From Allotamlana fucoidanivorans (GTDB taxonomy: Bacteria > Bacteroidota > Bacteroidia > Flavobacteriales > Flavobacteriaceae): a stretch of DNA of 64,000 nucleotides. Numbering within the stretch: the stretch's first letter is position 1; every line of letters begins with the position of its first letter. Under the pieces are notes generated by a model, which was not told the DNA's origin, ran no database searches, and saw only the letters and a list, made by a program, of their open reading frames with translations. Positions 45,589-54,276 of this stretch are shown here, in pieces. The position numbers and the translations under genes were made by a program. The stretch lies in NCBI RefSeq assembly GCF_045788535.1, contig NZ_CP074074.1:558001-622000 (forward strand). The letters are read 5' to 3'.

Positions 45589-46404
45589 ATGGATTTAGAA
45601 AGTATCGACGCAGAAAAATGGATTGATTTAGCCGCAGACTACGGACTTAAACTTATTGGAGCTATTGCCATTTGGATTATTGGATCTTGGGTAATAAAAA
45701 AACTCCTAGGAGGCACAAAGCAAGTTATGTCAAAAGGAAATTATGATGAAAGCCTTCAAAAGTTTTTATTAAACCTTGCAGGATGGGCGCTTAAAATTGT
45801 TTTAATTATTGTTGCTTTAGGCACCTTAGGGGTTGAAACCACGTCATTCGCAGCCATTATTGCTGCAGCTGGTTTAGCCGTTGGCTTAGCTTTGCAAGGG
45901 TCACTATCAAATTTTGCAGGAGGTGTTTTAATTATGATTTTTAAACCCTTTAAAATAGGTGATTTAATTGAAGCACAAGGCGAAATTGGTGTAGTAAAAG
46001 AAATAGAAATTTTTACGACTAAACTTACAGGATTGTCAAATAAAGAAATCATCATTCCAAACGGTTCTTTATCGAACGGAAATATTGTAAATTATTCAGC
46101 CGAAGGAACCCGACGTGTAGACCTCACTTTTGGCGTGAGTTATGATTCTGACATCAAACAAACAAAAGAAGTCATTATGAACGTACTTACTTCGCACCCA
46201 AATATTTTAAAAGAGCCTGCTCCTTCTGTAAATGTTTCTGAATTAGCGGATAGCTCGGTAAACTTTGCTGTAAGACCTTGGAGTACTTCAGATGACTATT
46301 GGAAAGTATACTTTGAGGTTACCGAACAAGTAAAAGAAGCACTTGACAAAGCTGGTATTGAAATTCCATATCCTCATCAAGTAGAAATACACAAACAAGC
46401 TTAA
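45589..46404 (+). CDS. Small-conductance mechanosensitive channel, MscS family
   Basis: This 271-residue channel opens on membrane tension to release osmolytes. TM1 and TM2 lie at about 15-35 and 62-84. The pore-lining TM3 has the Gly/Ala pattern AAIIAAAGLAVGLALQGSLSNFAGG, followed by IFKPFKIGDLIE at the start of the beta domain. The domain ends with the C-terminal YPHQVEIHKQA. The length is close to E. coli MscS (286). Its stop overlaps the tsaB stop on the other strand by four bases. Confidence 0.94.
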   Translation: MDLESIDAEKWIDLAADYGLKLIGAIAIWIIGSWVIKKLLGGTKQVMSKGNYDESLQKFLLNLAGWALKIVLIIVALGTLGVETTSFAAIIAAAGLAVGLALQGSLSNFAGGVLIMIFKPFKIGDLIEAQGEIGVVKEIEIFTTKLTGLSNKEIIIPNGSLSNGNIVNYSAEGTRRVDLTFGVSYDSDIKQTKEVIMNVLTSHPNILKEPAPSVNVSELADSSVNFAVRPWSTSDDYWKVYFEVTEQVKEALDKAGIEIPYPHQVEIHKQA

Positions 46405-47081
46405 TGTTTAGGTTTGGCTTTTATAGCCACAAAATCTTTTAAATAATAAGGTTCAAAATAGGCGACATCTTCGGTGTCGCTTTTTTTATACCTCTTAAAT
46501 GACAAAGCACTCATGTCTTTTGATGATGGCAGCTTGTCTTCTATAAAAATAGCATTAGGATGCTTTATAATCTCTACCGTTTTAGCAACACCATTTCCAA
46601 CAAAAAACACCTTACCTTGTAATAAATACTTTTCAAATGAACGGTCTTCTAAAATTTGAGCCTCTGTTTTCCTAATTTCATTAAACTTATAATCATAAAT
46701 AGCTGAGTAAACCTCCATACGACGTGCATCTAACATGGACACAATAACACCCTGATTGGCTTCAACCTGATGCGCTAAGGCTTCAAGTGTAGGCACTGAA
46801 ATCAATGGTTTATTTATGGCATAACACAAGCCTTTAGCGGCAGACACGCCTATGCGCAAACCTGTGTAAGACCCTGGTCCTTTGCTTACCGCAATAGCAT
46901 CTAGCATATTCATTGTAATCTGTGCTTCTGCCAAAACGGCTTCAATATAAACATGCAAACGCTCTGCATGTGAATAGCCTTTATCATTATCTTCCTTTAA
47001 GGCTATAGTTACGCCATCTTTGGCAACAGATACAGAACAATTTGTAGTTGCTGTTTCAATATTAAGTATATAAGTGCTCAC
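46401..47081 (-). CDS. tsaB: tRNA threonylcarbamoyladenosine biosynthesis protein TsaB
   Basis: TsaB is an ASKHA-fold partner of TsaD and TsaE in making the t6A modification of ANN-decoding tRNAs. The 226 residues show the opening YILNIETATTNCSVSVAKDG and the motif VSKGPGSYTGLRIGVSAAKGLCYA (about 66-89, here split at residue K), followed by LDARRMEVYSAIYD. It lies two bases before the TolC-like gene of the export operon in the same direction, so it may be read as its last gene. Its 3' end hosts a terminator for mscS on the opposite strand. Confidence 0.95.
   Translation of the reverse strand: MSTYILNIETATTNCSVSVAKDGVTIALKEDNDKGYSHAERLHVYIEAVLAEAQITMNMLDAIAVSKGPGSYTGLRIGVSAAKGLCYAINKPLISVPTLEALAHQVEANQGVIVSMLDARRMEVYSAIYDYKFNEIRKTEAQILEDRSFEKYLLQGKVFFVGNGVAKTVEIIKHPNAIFIEDKLPSSKDMSALSFKRYKKSDTEDVAYFEPYYLKDFVAIKAKPKH
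46462..46487 (+). terminator. Rho-independent terminator of mscS inside the tsaB coding region
   Basis: GCGACA pairs with TGTCGC, extended by two further pairs around TTC, and is followed by seven T on the plus strand. It begins 58 bases after the mscS stop and lies in the antisense of tsaB codons for the segment KKSDTEDVA. Confidence 0.85.
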
Positions 47082-47082
47082 T

Positions 47083-48408
47083 TTAATTTGTTATAGGTTT
47101 TCCCATGTAAAAGTCTAAAACTTTTGTCTTAAATACAAAATCATACTTAGCATTTATTAATGACGACTGTGCATTGATTAATTTTATTCGGGCTTGCTCT
47201 AAATCAAAAGAGGTAATAATCCCCACATCAAATCTGTTTTTTGAGTTTTCAAAAGCCAACTTCTGAGCCTCTAAAGATTTCTGTGCTGCAACAAAAGCCT
47301 TGAATGCCGCTTGCGCATCGGTAAAAGCACGTTGTATATTGGATTCTAAATCTAACTTAACCTGTTCTAAGTTAAGTAAGCTATTTTCCTGCTGAATTTT
47401 AGCCTTTGCCACCGAGGTTTTATTTTGAAGTCTAGAAAAAATGGGAATATTTAAATTGACTCTAAACCCATGTGATTTCTGGTTATCTAACTGATCCCAA
47501 AAATTAGGCTCATCATCTCTAAGGTTTGAATAAAAAGCACTAGACCCAAAGGAGTACCCCCCTGATAAGGTTGGATAAAATGCACTCTTCTGTATTTTTG
47601 TTCCAAGCTCTGCATTTTCTATCTTTTTTTCGGCTACTTTAACTTCATTTCTATTTGCAAAAGCATAATTTAAAACGGGTTGTATATCATTATACAAAAT
47701 AGCTGATGACGGTGCATCTACCTCAATAATTTCAACTTCAAAACCATTATAGGGCACTTGTAATAGCTGTGATAGTGTGAGTAACGCTAAGTTGTAATTG
47801 TTTTCAGCTAGCGTTACTTGTTGAGCATCTGCACTTAGTGTTGCTTCTGTATCAAAAATATTTGCTCGAGGTTGCACGCCTGCTTCAACTAAATCTTTCA
47901 CCTGTTTTAACAGTGTATTACTATATTCATACTGTGCCTTAGCCGTTTCTAAGCGTTCTTTATTAAAAAGCACATTTAAATAAGCATTAACCACATTTAA
48001 TGATATATCATCTCGAATTCTATCCAATTCCAGTTGATTGGTTTCAAAATTTAACTTAGACTGTTTGTATAAGTTAGTTAATCTAAAACCATTAAAAATG
48101 GTTTGGTTTAATCCCACTCCAAAATTTGTACTGTTAGAGGTTCTATCAACAAACTGTCCTTCAAACACTTCTTGGTTACCAAATGTTAAGCTATGTCCTG
48201 CACTAGCGTTTACGGATGGTAAAAACTGACCTTTTGCAGCTATAACGTCTTGTTCATTACTTAGTAGCGTGTTTTTGCCCTGTTTTACAGAAATATTATT
48301 TTCAATAGCATGATTAACACAGGCTTGCAAGGACCACGACTTTTGCTGCGCAAAGGCACATGTTCCAAAAACCAATGCTAATCCAAAAACACAATATGCT
48401 TTATTCAT
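47083..48408 (-). CDS. TolC-family outer membrane efflux protein
   Basis: This outer-membrane channel-tunnel is the exit duct of a tripartite exporter. I chose the ATG at 48408, which overlaps the adaptor stop by eight bases (ATGAATAA) and gives the signal peptide ending GTCAFAQQ. The two outer membrane efflux repeats follow (about 25-210 and 230-440), including SWSLQACVNHAIENNISVKQ, NASAGHSLTFGN and FDVGIITSFDLEQARIKLINAQ. It is last of the five exporter genes. The cargo is unknown. Confidence 0.92.
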   Translation of the reverse strand: MNKAYCVFGLALVFGTCAFAQQKSWSLQACVNHAIENNISVKQGKNTLLSNEQDVIAAKGQFLPSVNASAGHSLTFGNQEVFEGQFVDRTSNSTNFGVGLNQTIFNGFRLTNLYKQSKLNFETNQLELDRIRDDISLNVVNAYLNVLFNKERLETAKAQYEYSNTLLKQVKDLVEAGVQPRANIFDTEATLSADAQQVTLAENNYNLALLTLSQLLQVPYNGFEVEIIEVDAPSSAILYNDIQPVLNYAFANRNEVKVAEKKIENAELGTKIQKSAFYPTLSGGYSFGSSAFYSNLRDDEPNFWDQLDNQKSHGFRVNLNIPIFSRLQNKTSVAKAKIQQENSLLNLEQVKLDLESNIQRAFTDAQAAFKAFVAAQKSLEAQKLAFENSKNRFDVGIITSFDLEQARIKLINAQSSLINAKYDFVFKTKVLDFYMGKPITN

Positions 48409-49525
48409 CTTTATCTTTATCATCTTCATTATCTTTTGATGCTTTGTTCCATACCTTTATTTTATCCCCTTCCTTAACGCCTTCTACAATTTCAACATTA
48501 ATACCATCAGACAGCCCAAGTTCAACATCTTTCTTTTCAAACTTGCCTGTTTCATTTTGAACTTCAACAAATGGTTTTTCCGTTATTCTGTTATACTGTA
48601 ACAAGGCCTCCCTAATAGCCAAAACATCTTCTTTACCTTCAATATCAATCTCAGCATTGGCACTGTACCCTGCTCTAATATTTGTTACTGTATCAATTTT
48701 AACATCGGCCTTTATAGTAAATTGAACGGCGCCATTTTCTTCAACTCCTTTGGGTGCTACAAAGGTTAAGTTAGCTGGAAACTCTTTGTCTTGAATAGCT
48801 CCTAACACCACCTTTATTTCTTTCCCTTCTTCTAGTTTACCCACTTCGGCCTCATCTACTTTTCCTTCAAAAATCATCTTGCTCATATCTGCAATAGTGG
48901 CAATGGTTGTTCCTGCATTAAAATTATTACTTTGAATCACCTGATCGCCTTCACGAACTGGAATTTCAAGTATGGTACCGGGTATTTGAGCAATAATATT
49001 GGTATTGGCAGAACTGCCTCCAGAAATAGACCCTAACTTAATGATTTGATAATCGTTTTGAGCTTGTACTAAAGATTCTTTTGCCTGAAAATAGGACAGC
49101 TCGCTATTTTCAAAATCTTGTTTTGAAATGACCCCTTTATCATACAAAGCTTTGTTTCTTAAGTATAACGTATTTGCATTTTCAAAGGATAATTTAGCCG
49201 TTGCTATTCTACTCTTAGCACTTACTAGGTTTTGTTCATTTGGTACGACTCTAATGGTAGCAATAAGATCGCCTTTCTTCACATGATCACCTTCTTCTAC
49301 TAAAATTTTATCAACAATACCTGAAATTTGAGGTTTTAGCTCAACCTCTTCCTCCGGATTGAGTTTTCCAGTTGCCACAGCTTTCGTATTGATGGATGTA
49401 ATAAAAGGCTCTTCAACCTTAAAATCGACAATAGCTTTTGAATTGGCATCTTTAAAATATTTCAAAACGAAGGCTAACAAAATAACCACTACGAGTACTA
49501 AAATAATTTTTACTGTTTTATTCAT
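48401..49525 (-). CDS. Periplasmic adaptor protein (MacA/HlyD type)
   Basis: This is the membrane fusion subunit of the exporter. An N-terminal membrane anchor (IILVLVVVILLAFVLKYF) is followed by a lipoyl/barrel-sandwich half (LKPQISGIVDKILVEEGDHV), a coiled-coil hairpin (about 110-165), the second half (IAQIPGTILEIPVREGDQV), a beta-barrel and membrane-proximal domain. The acidic tail ends KDKDE. The length of 374 residues fits MacA. The gene follows the permease by 12 bases. Confidence 0.93.
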   Translation of the reverse strand: MNKTVKIILVLVVVILLAFVLKYFKDANSKAIVDFKVEEPFITSINTKAVATGKLNPEEEVELKPQISGIVDKILVEEGDHVKKGDLIATIRVVPNEQNLVSAKSRIATAKLSFENANTLYLRNKALYDKGVISKQDFENSELSYFQAKESLVQAQNDYQIIKLGSISGGSSANTNIIAQIPGTILEIPVREGDQVIQSNNFNAGTTIATIADMSKMIFEGKVDEAEVGKLEEGKEIKVVLGAIQDKEFPANLTFVAPKGVEENGAVQFTIKADVKIDTVTNIRAGYSANAEIDIEGKEDVLAIREALLQYNRITEKPFVEVQNETGKFEKKDVELGLSDGINVEIVEGVKEGDKIKVWNKASKDNEDDKDKDE

Positions 49526-49537
49526 TTTTTTGATTGT

Positions 49538-50782
49538 TTATTCTTCTCTTAATGCTTCTATGGGTTTTACACTGGTGGCTTTAAAAGCCGGAATTAGTCC
49601 TATTAATGTCCCTAAAATAACGAGTATAACCAGCGCAATAAACACCACGGCAATAGATACAGAGGCATTTACTATAGCCGCTTCATCCCCTTGTCCGAAA
49701 AAGTGATCTAACAAAATTAAAATCCATCCTCCTGTTATGATTCCAAATATTCCAGCAATCAGGGTAATAAATACCGCTTCTACTACAATTTGTCTTTTTA
49801 TTTCAAACGGCGTAGCCCCTAATGCCCGCCTTACTCCAATTTCTTTGGTACGTTCTTTTACCGTTATAAGCAAAATATTACCAATAGCAAAAACCCCTGC
49901 GATTAAAGTAGCAATACCTACAAACCAAGTTAAAAACTGCATTCCGGTAAGAAACCCAGTCATTTTTTTAAACTCTTTACCTAAATTAAAACTACCAAAG
50001 GCTCTTTTGTCTTCTGGGTGAATATCATTTAAGTTTTTCAATAATAACTTAGCATCATCCTCAATTTGCTTAATACTATAATCTGGTTTTCCTGTTATCA
50101 TCATCCAACCAATACGATCTCCTCGGTTAAATATTTGCTGAAATGTAGTAAAAGGTATATGCACATCGGTTGAGGGCCCCATATTTACATTGCCACGTTC
50201 AAAAACGCCAACCACTTTAAAATTGATACCATTCACTTCAATATAGGCCCCGATAGCATCTTCATCTTTTTTGAACAACTGCTCATAAGCCCCATCAGAA
50301 ATCACGGCTATTTTCTTTCTATCATCAATATCATTTTGATTGATAAAGCGACCATGCGTTAATTTTTTCTTTTGTAGTTGATCTAGTAACGGATAATCAC
50401 CCGCCACCTGAAAGCTTCCAGTTAAAAAATCTTTGGTTATTGTAACGCTTTGTTGACTCCGTGGCAATACAAACTCAATACCCTCAACATTCTCCTCAAT
50501 TTTTTTAGCATCAGTAAGGGTTAACCTTACCCGTCTGTTTTCCTGAAACCCTTTAAATGGTTTCCCTGTTCTTTGCCCCCAAACAAATACACTATTTGTG
50601 GCAAAATCTCCAAAAAGTCTGTTGAATGAATTTTCTAATCCTCTTGCTGATCCCAATAATCCAATAAGCAACAAAATACCCCACCAAACCCCAACCATAG
50701 TTAAGATAGACCTAAGCTTGTTTTTGCTCAAGCTATCTAAAACTTCTTGCCAAGTATCTCTGTCAAATAAAAATCTAAACAT
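49538..50782 (-). CDS. MacB-type ABC transporter permease, second subunit
   Basis: This 414-residue permease has one helix near residue 30, a large periplasmic MacB_PCD domain (about 50-250) and three C-terminal helices forming the FtsX domain (about 285-405). The coupling motif is ILLITVKERTKEIGVRRALGAT. Its end VKPIEALREE is canonical. No ATPase domain is fused, so it works with the separate ATPase at 52007. It lies two bases after its paralogue. Confidence 0.93.
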   Translation of the reverse strand: MFRFLFDRDTWQEVLDSLSKNKLRSILTMVGVWWGILLLIGLLGSARGLENSFNRLFGDFATNSVFVWGQRTGKPFKGFQENRRVRLTLTDAKKIEENVEGIEFVLPRSQQSVTITKDFLTGSFQVAGDYPLLDQLQKKKLTHGRFINQNDIDDRKKIAVISDGAYEQLFKKDEDAIGAYIEVNGINFKVVGVFERGNVNMGPSTDVHIPFTTFQQIFNRGDRIGWMMITGKPDYSIKQIEDDAKLLLKNLNDIHPEDKRAFGSFNLGKEFKKMTGFLTGMQFLTWFVGIATLIAGVFAIGNILLITVKERTKEIGVRRALGATPFEIKRQIVVEAVFITLIAGIFGIITGGWILILLDHFFGQGDEAAIVNASVSIAVVFIALVILVILGTLIGLIPAFKATSVKPIEALREE

Positions 50783-50784
50783 AG

Positions 50785-52014
50785 TTAATCATTCCTTAAG
50801 GCTACTATAGGTTTTATTTTTGATGCTTTTTTTGCGGGTAAATAGCCTGCTATAGCTCCTGCTATCACTAATGTAATGGTTGCTCCAATAACCAAACTAT
50901 TACTTACTCCTGGATCTTTTATAAAATAGACTTCAAGGCTTGGCCCTACCAGTTCTAAAACACCAACACCTGCCAAAAGCCCTATATAACCTGCAACGGC
51001 CGTGATGATAATAGACTCAATTAAAATAATAGAAACAATAGAACGAGGCGATGCCCCTAAGGCCTTCCTAATACCAATTTCTTTGGTGCGCTCTTTCACA
51101 ATAAAAATCATGATATTACTAATCCCCACAATACCAGCTATTAAGGTTCCAAAACCAATCACTAGAATAATTACCGTTAAGCTAAAGGTCATTATATCTG
51201 CTTGTTTTGTTCCTTGAGCCATGTTAAACAAACGAATAGCTCTTTGGTCATTACGGGCTACCTCAAATTTTTCTTTAAGACTTCTTTTAATAGAATTCCC
51301 AAAGGCCAATGCCTGATCTGAATTCATCTCAGGATTATAGGTTAAATGCATTAAATCAACAAAATCATTATTGCCATATATAAATTGCGTGGTACTTATA
51401 GGCATATAAATAACTTTTTCTTCATTATCGCCTTCATCATCGGTAAAAACACCGACCACTTTATAAGGAATACCTCCTAGATTTATATACTTACCAATTG
51501 GGTTTACTTTATAAAAGAGTTCGTTCTCAACCACCTGACCAATGACAACAACCTTAGCCCGATTTTCAATATCATGTTGATTAATATAACGGCCATCTTT
51601 AACCACATTATTCTCAATGAACATATACTCTGGATAAACACCTCTTACCTCATACGTATTTTTCTCTCCTTGGAAAGAGGCATTTAAATTTTTATTTACT
51701 TTAGATGTAAAAAACTGCACCTTATCTCCAAACTTATCTAGAATAAAATCACGGTCTTCATTTTTAAACTGAATGCGTTTACCAACCTGATTCCCTTTAT
51801 GGGCAATAGAAGTTCTACCTGGAAAAATAATAATGGAGTTATTAGCATCTGTACCAAAAGCCTCTTTAAAGGTGTTTTTTAAACCATTGGCTATACCAAA
51901 CAAAATAGCAAAAAGTAGAATAGCAAAAGTTACTGTAAAACCAGACAATAAACTTCGCGTTCTGTTTTTATTTATACTCTGAAATATTTCCCGCCAAAGG
52001 TCTAAATCAAACAT
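50785..52014 (-). CDS. MacB-type ABC transporter permease, first subunit
   Basis: This 409-residue paralogue of the next permease has the same layout: N-terminal helix, MacB_PCD domain, then FtsX helices with MIFIVKERTKEIGIRKALGASP and the end KPIVALRND. Two different permeases next to one ATPase suggest a heterodimeric membrane part. The start overlaps the ATPase stop by eight bases, so translation is coupled. Confidence 0.93.
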   Translation of the reverse strand: MFDLDLWREIFQSINKNRTRSLLSGFTVTFAILLFAILFGIANGLKNTFKEAFGTDANNSIIIFPGRTSIAHKGNQVGKRIQFKNEDRDFILDKFGDKVQFFTSKVNKNLNASFQGEKNTYEVRGVYPEYMFIENNVVKDGRYINQHDIENRAKVVVIGQVVENELFYKVNPIGKYINLGGIPYKVVGVFTDDEGDNEEKVIYMPISTTQFIYGNNDFVDLMHLTYNPEMNSDQALAFGNSIKRSLKEKFEVARNDQRAIRLFNMAQGTKQADIMTFSLTVIILVIGFGTLIAGIVGISNIMIFIVKERTKEIGIRKALGASPRSIVSIILIESIIITAVAGYIGLLAGVGVLELVGPSLEVYFIKDPGVSNSLVIGATITLVIAGAIAGYLPAKKASKIKPIVALRND

Positions 52015-52708
52015 ATTGTTCTGCTCTCACTTGGTTTACCTTGGTATCTTCCATAATAACACCGTCTCTCAATCGAACAATACGTTTACACATATTAGCT
52101 ATATCTTCTTCATGAGTTACCATCAAAATGGTTTTGCCTTCATCGTTAAGTTTCTGAATAAAAGCCATAATATCATGCGAGGTCTTAGTATCTAGAGCTC
52201 CTGTTGGCTCATCGGCGAGCAACAATTTCGGATTTGCAGCTAATGCTCTTGCAATAGCTACACGCTGTTTTTGACCACCAGAAAGTTCTTTAGGCAAATG
52301 CTTTGCCCAATTTGCCAAACCCACTTTATCTAAATGAAACATGGCTTTCTCTTGCCGTTCTTTACGCTTCATCCCCTGATAATACAGAGGTAAGGCCACA
52401 TTTTCAAGGGCTGTTTTGTAATTAATCAGATTAAAGGATTGGAAAATAAAACCTAGAAATTTGTTTCTGTATACGGCCGCCTTTTTTTCGGTTAAATTCT
52501 TTATAGGTAACCCATCAAGAATATATTCTCCTGAGTCTGCTTCGTCTAAAATTCCAATAATATTTAACAAGGTTGATTTCCCCGAGCCCGATGACCCCAT
52601 AATAGCAACCATTTCGCCTTCTTCAACGTTGAGATCAATTCCTTTTAAAACATGTAAACTAGAGTCTCCTATAGGATAGGATTTGTGAAGTTGTTGAATT
52701 TTTAACAT
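52007..52708 (-). CDS. ABC transporter ATP-binding protein, LolD/MacB type
   Basis: The 233 residues contain Walker A in GSSGSGKSTLLN (about 38-49), the Q-loop in FIFQSFNLINYK, the signature LSGGQKQRVAIARAL (about 142-156), Walker B LLLADEPTGALD and the H-loop MVTHE. It powers the mechanotransmission exporter encoded downstream and is the first gene of the five-gene operon (ATPase, two permeases, adaptor, TolC). It can serve an antibiotic, peptide or lipoprotein exporter; the genes give no hint of cargo. Confidence 0.95.
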   Translation of the reverse strand: MLKIQQLHKSYPIGDSSLHVLKGIDLNVEEGEMVAIMGSSGSGKSTLLNIIGILDEADSGEYILDGLPIKNLTEKKAAVYRNKFLGFIFQSFNLINYKTALENVALPLYYQGMKRKERQEKAMFHLDKVGLANWAKHLPKELSGGQKQRVAIARALAANPKLLLADEPTGALDTKTSHDIMAFIQKLNDEGKTILMVTHEEDIANMCKRIVRLRDGVIMEDTKVNQVRAEQYV

Positions 52709-52781
52709 CCTGATGATTAGCTTTGTAAATTAGACTCCTATTACAAAGAAATGTTACAAATTCCGACCAAAAAATTATTTA

Positions 52782-52997
52782 TTATTTTTTTAACGTCTTG
52801 TACTTCCAATAAATAAAATACCCAAGACCTCCAATAAGCAAATAAGGGATAGCCATTAAATACACTATACCATCGTTAATCCCTTCGGCTGCAGACTGCC
52901 CTTGTTCACTTTCTAAAACAGCCCTACACATAGCACATTGGGCATAGCTAACTACTTGAGTCATTACAAAAAGGCCAAAAAGTACTTTTCGTTTCAT
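52782..52997 (-). CDS. Small membrane protein with CAMC motif, oxidase cluster
   Basis: The real start is taken as the ATG at 52997, three bases after the DUF420 stop, not the longer open frame reaching 53066. The 71 residues have a signal-like start (VLFGLFVMTQVVSYAQ). A CxxC in QCAMCRAVLESE follows, then one membrane helix near the end (YLMAIPYLLIGGLGYFIYW). No family was recognised with certainty. The CxxC and the position at the end of the oxidase-assembly genes suggest a metal or redox role in cytochrome oxidase maturation, which is inference. Confidence 0.8.
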   Translation of the reverse strand: MKRKVLFGLFVMTQVVSYAQCAMCRAVLESEQGQSAAEGINDGIVYLMAIPYLLIGGLGYFIYWKYKTLKK

Positions 52998-52999
52998 AG

Positions 53000-53536
53000 C
53001 TATTGTAAATAATAAGGTGAAATCATAATATAAACCACAACGCCAGTTACAGCTACATAAAACCACAAGGGGAATGTGATTTTAGCAATTTTTTTATGTT
53101 TTTCAATATGGTTTGTAATGCCTCTTACATAAGTTATAAGCACAAATGGTATCACAGCAACAGACATCACAATATGGGTCAATAAAATAAAATAATAGAA
53201 ATACTTAACCACCCCTTCACCTCCAAACTTTGTAGAATCACTAGTCATGTGATAGGCCACATACATCACTAAAAACAATACAGATAGTACAATAGCAAAC
53301 TTCATGAGCCTTTCATGAAGTTTTACTTTTTTATTCCTTATAGCCATAAATGCCAATGCCAAAATCAAAGCTGTAAGCGCATTGATAGAAGCATAAATAG
53401 GAGGCAAAAACACAGGTAACTTATAATCAATTTTTACCCCAAATAATCCCGCAACCGCTAAAGGAATGACAACAGATAACGCAATAATTAGCTTGTTATA
53501 TTTTGTATCTTCAGATGTTTTTGTTGGGTTATTCAT
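53000..53536 (-). CDS. DUF420 membrane protein
   Basis: The 178-residue integral membrane protein has five hydrophobic helices and the histidine pattern of DUF420: KLHERLMKFAIVLSVLF, then YFYYFILLTHIVMSVAVIPF and HKKIAKITFPLWFYVAVTGV. Members are linked to heme-copper oxidase genes, and it may take part in assembly (CtaM/YozB-like). Its ATG overlaps the SCO stop by eight bases. Confidence 0.88.
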   Translation of the reverse strand: MNNPTKTSEDTKYNKLIIALSVVIPLAVAGLFGVKIDYKLPVFLPPIYASINALTALILALAFMAIRNKKVKLHERLMKFAIVLSVLFLVMYVAYHMTSDSTKFGGEGVVKYFYYFILLTHIVMSVAVIPFVLITYVRGITNHIEKHKKIAKITFPLWFYVAVTGVVVYIMISPYYLQ

Positions 53537-54272
53537 TGAGTAGTTTTTTAATATCTTCTTTTAATGCACTAATTTCTTCTTCTACCCCATCATCATCTAC
53601 TTTTTCTTCCTCTGAAACAATGCCTCGGTAGTAAATAATAGGATTTCCGTAAGCATCTTTTCTTGAGCGAATAAATCCATTCTTATCAATGAGCGCAAAA
53701 TTTCCTGAATGTTCAAAACCTCCTGGTGCCTCCGATTCTTCAGCCGAATATAAATTAAACCCTTCATTTGACAGTTTATAAATGGCTTCTTTTTCGCCTG
53801 TCATTAGATGCCAATTGGGGTTAGTCATACCATATTCATCAGCATAGGCTTTTAAAACTTCTGGGGTATCATAATCTGGGTTTATGGTAAAGGAAGCCAC
53901 ACCAAAGTCTTCAAAATCTTTGAATACATTTTGAATTTGAACCAGATTTTTACTCATGCGAGGACAAATAGTTGGACAAGTTGTAAAAAAGAATTCAACA
54001 AGATATACCTTGCCTTCATAATGTTTATTGGTAACGGTTTGCCCTAACTGATTAGTAAATGAAAAATCTGGTACTTTTTTAGCATTTCCGTTGATCTCAA
54101 TATAAGCAAGATCAGACGATTCTGATTTGTTTTGATTAGCAAAATCGCTCCTACTTTCGTTCCTTATGATATCTTCGTTTGAAATTCTATCAACAATTCT
54201 TGGAATAAAAATGATTCCAAACACCAAAAGAACAAAGGCTATACCTATATATGAATAGTTTGTTTTTTTCAT
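53529..54272 (-). CDS. SCO1/SenC family copper chaperone
   Basis: SCO proteins deliver copper to the CuA site of cytochrome oxidase subunit II. The 247-residue protein has an N-terminal membrane anchor (IGIAFVLLVFGIIFIP) and a thioredoxin fold with the copper ligands C99 and C103 in FFTTCPTICPRM and H188 in GGFEHSGNFALI. The acidic tail follows. The length and ligands are complete, so it is probably functional. Confidence 0.95.
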   Translation of the reverse strand: MKKTNYSYIGIAFVLLVFGIIFIPRIVDRISNEDIIRNESRSDFANQNKSESSDLAYIEINGNAKKVPDFSFTNQLGQTVTNKHYEGKVYLVEFFFTTCPTICPRMSKNLVQIQNVFKDFEDFGVASFTINPDYDTPEVLKAYADEYGMTNPNWHLMTGEKEAIYKLSNEGFNLYSAEESEAPGGFEHSGNFALIDKNGFIRSRKDAYGNPIIYYRGIVSEEEKVDDDGVEEEISALKEDIKKLLNE

Positions 54273-54276
54273 CGCT

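Noticed and set aside
52782..53066. Longer start of the CAMC protein at 53066
   Set aside because: It would overlap the DUF420 gene by 67 bases and hide the signal-like N-terminus that begins at 52997.
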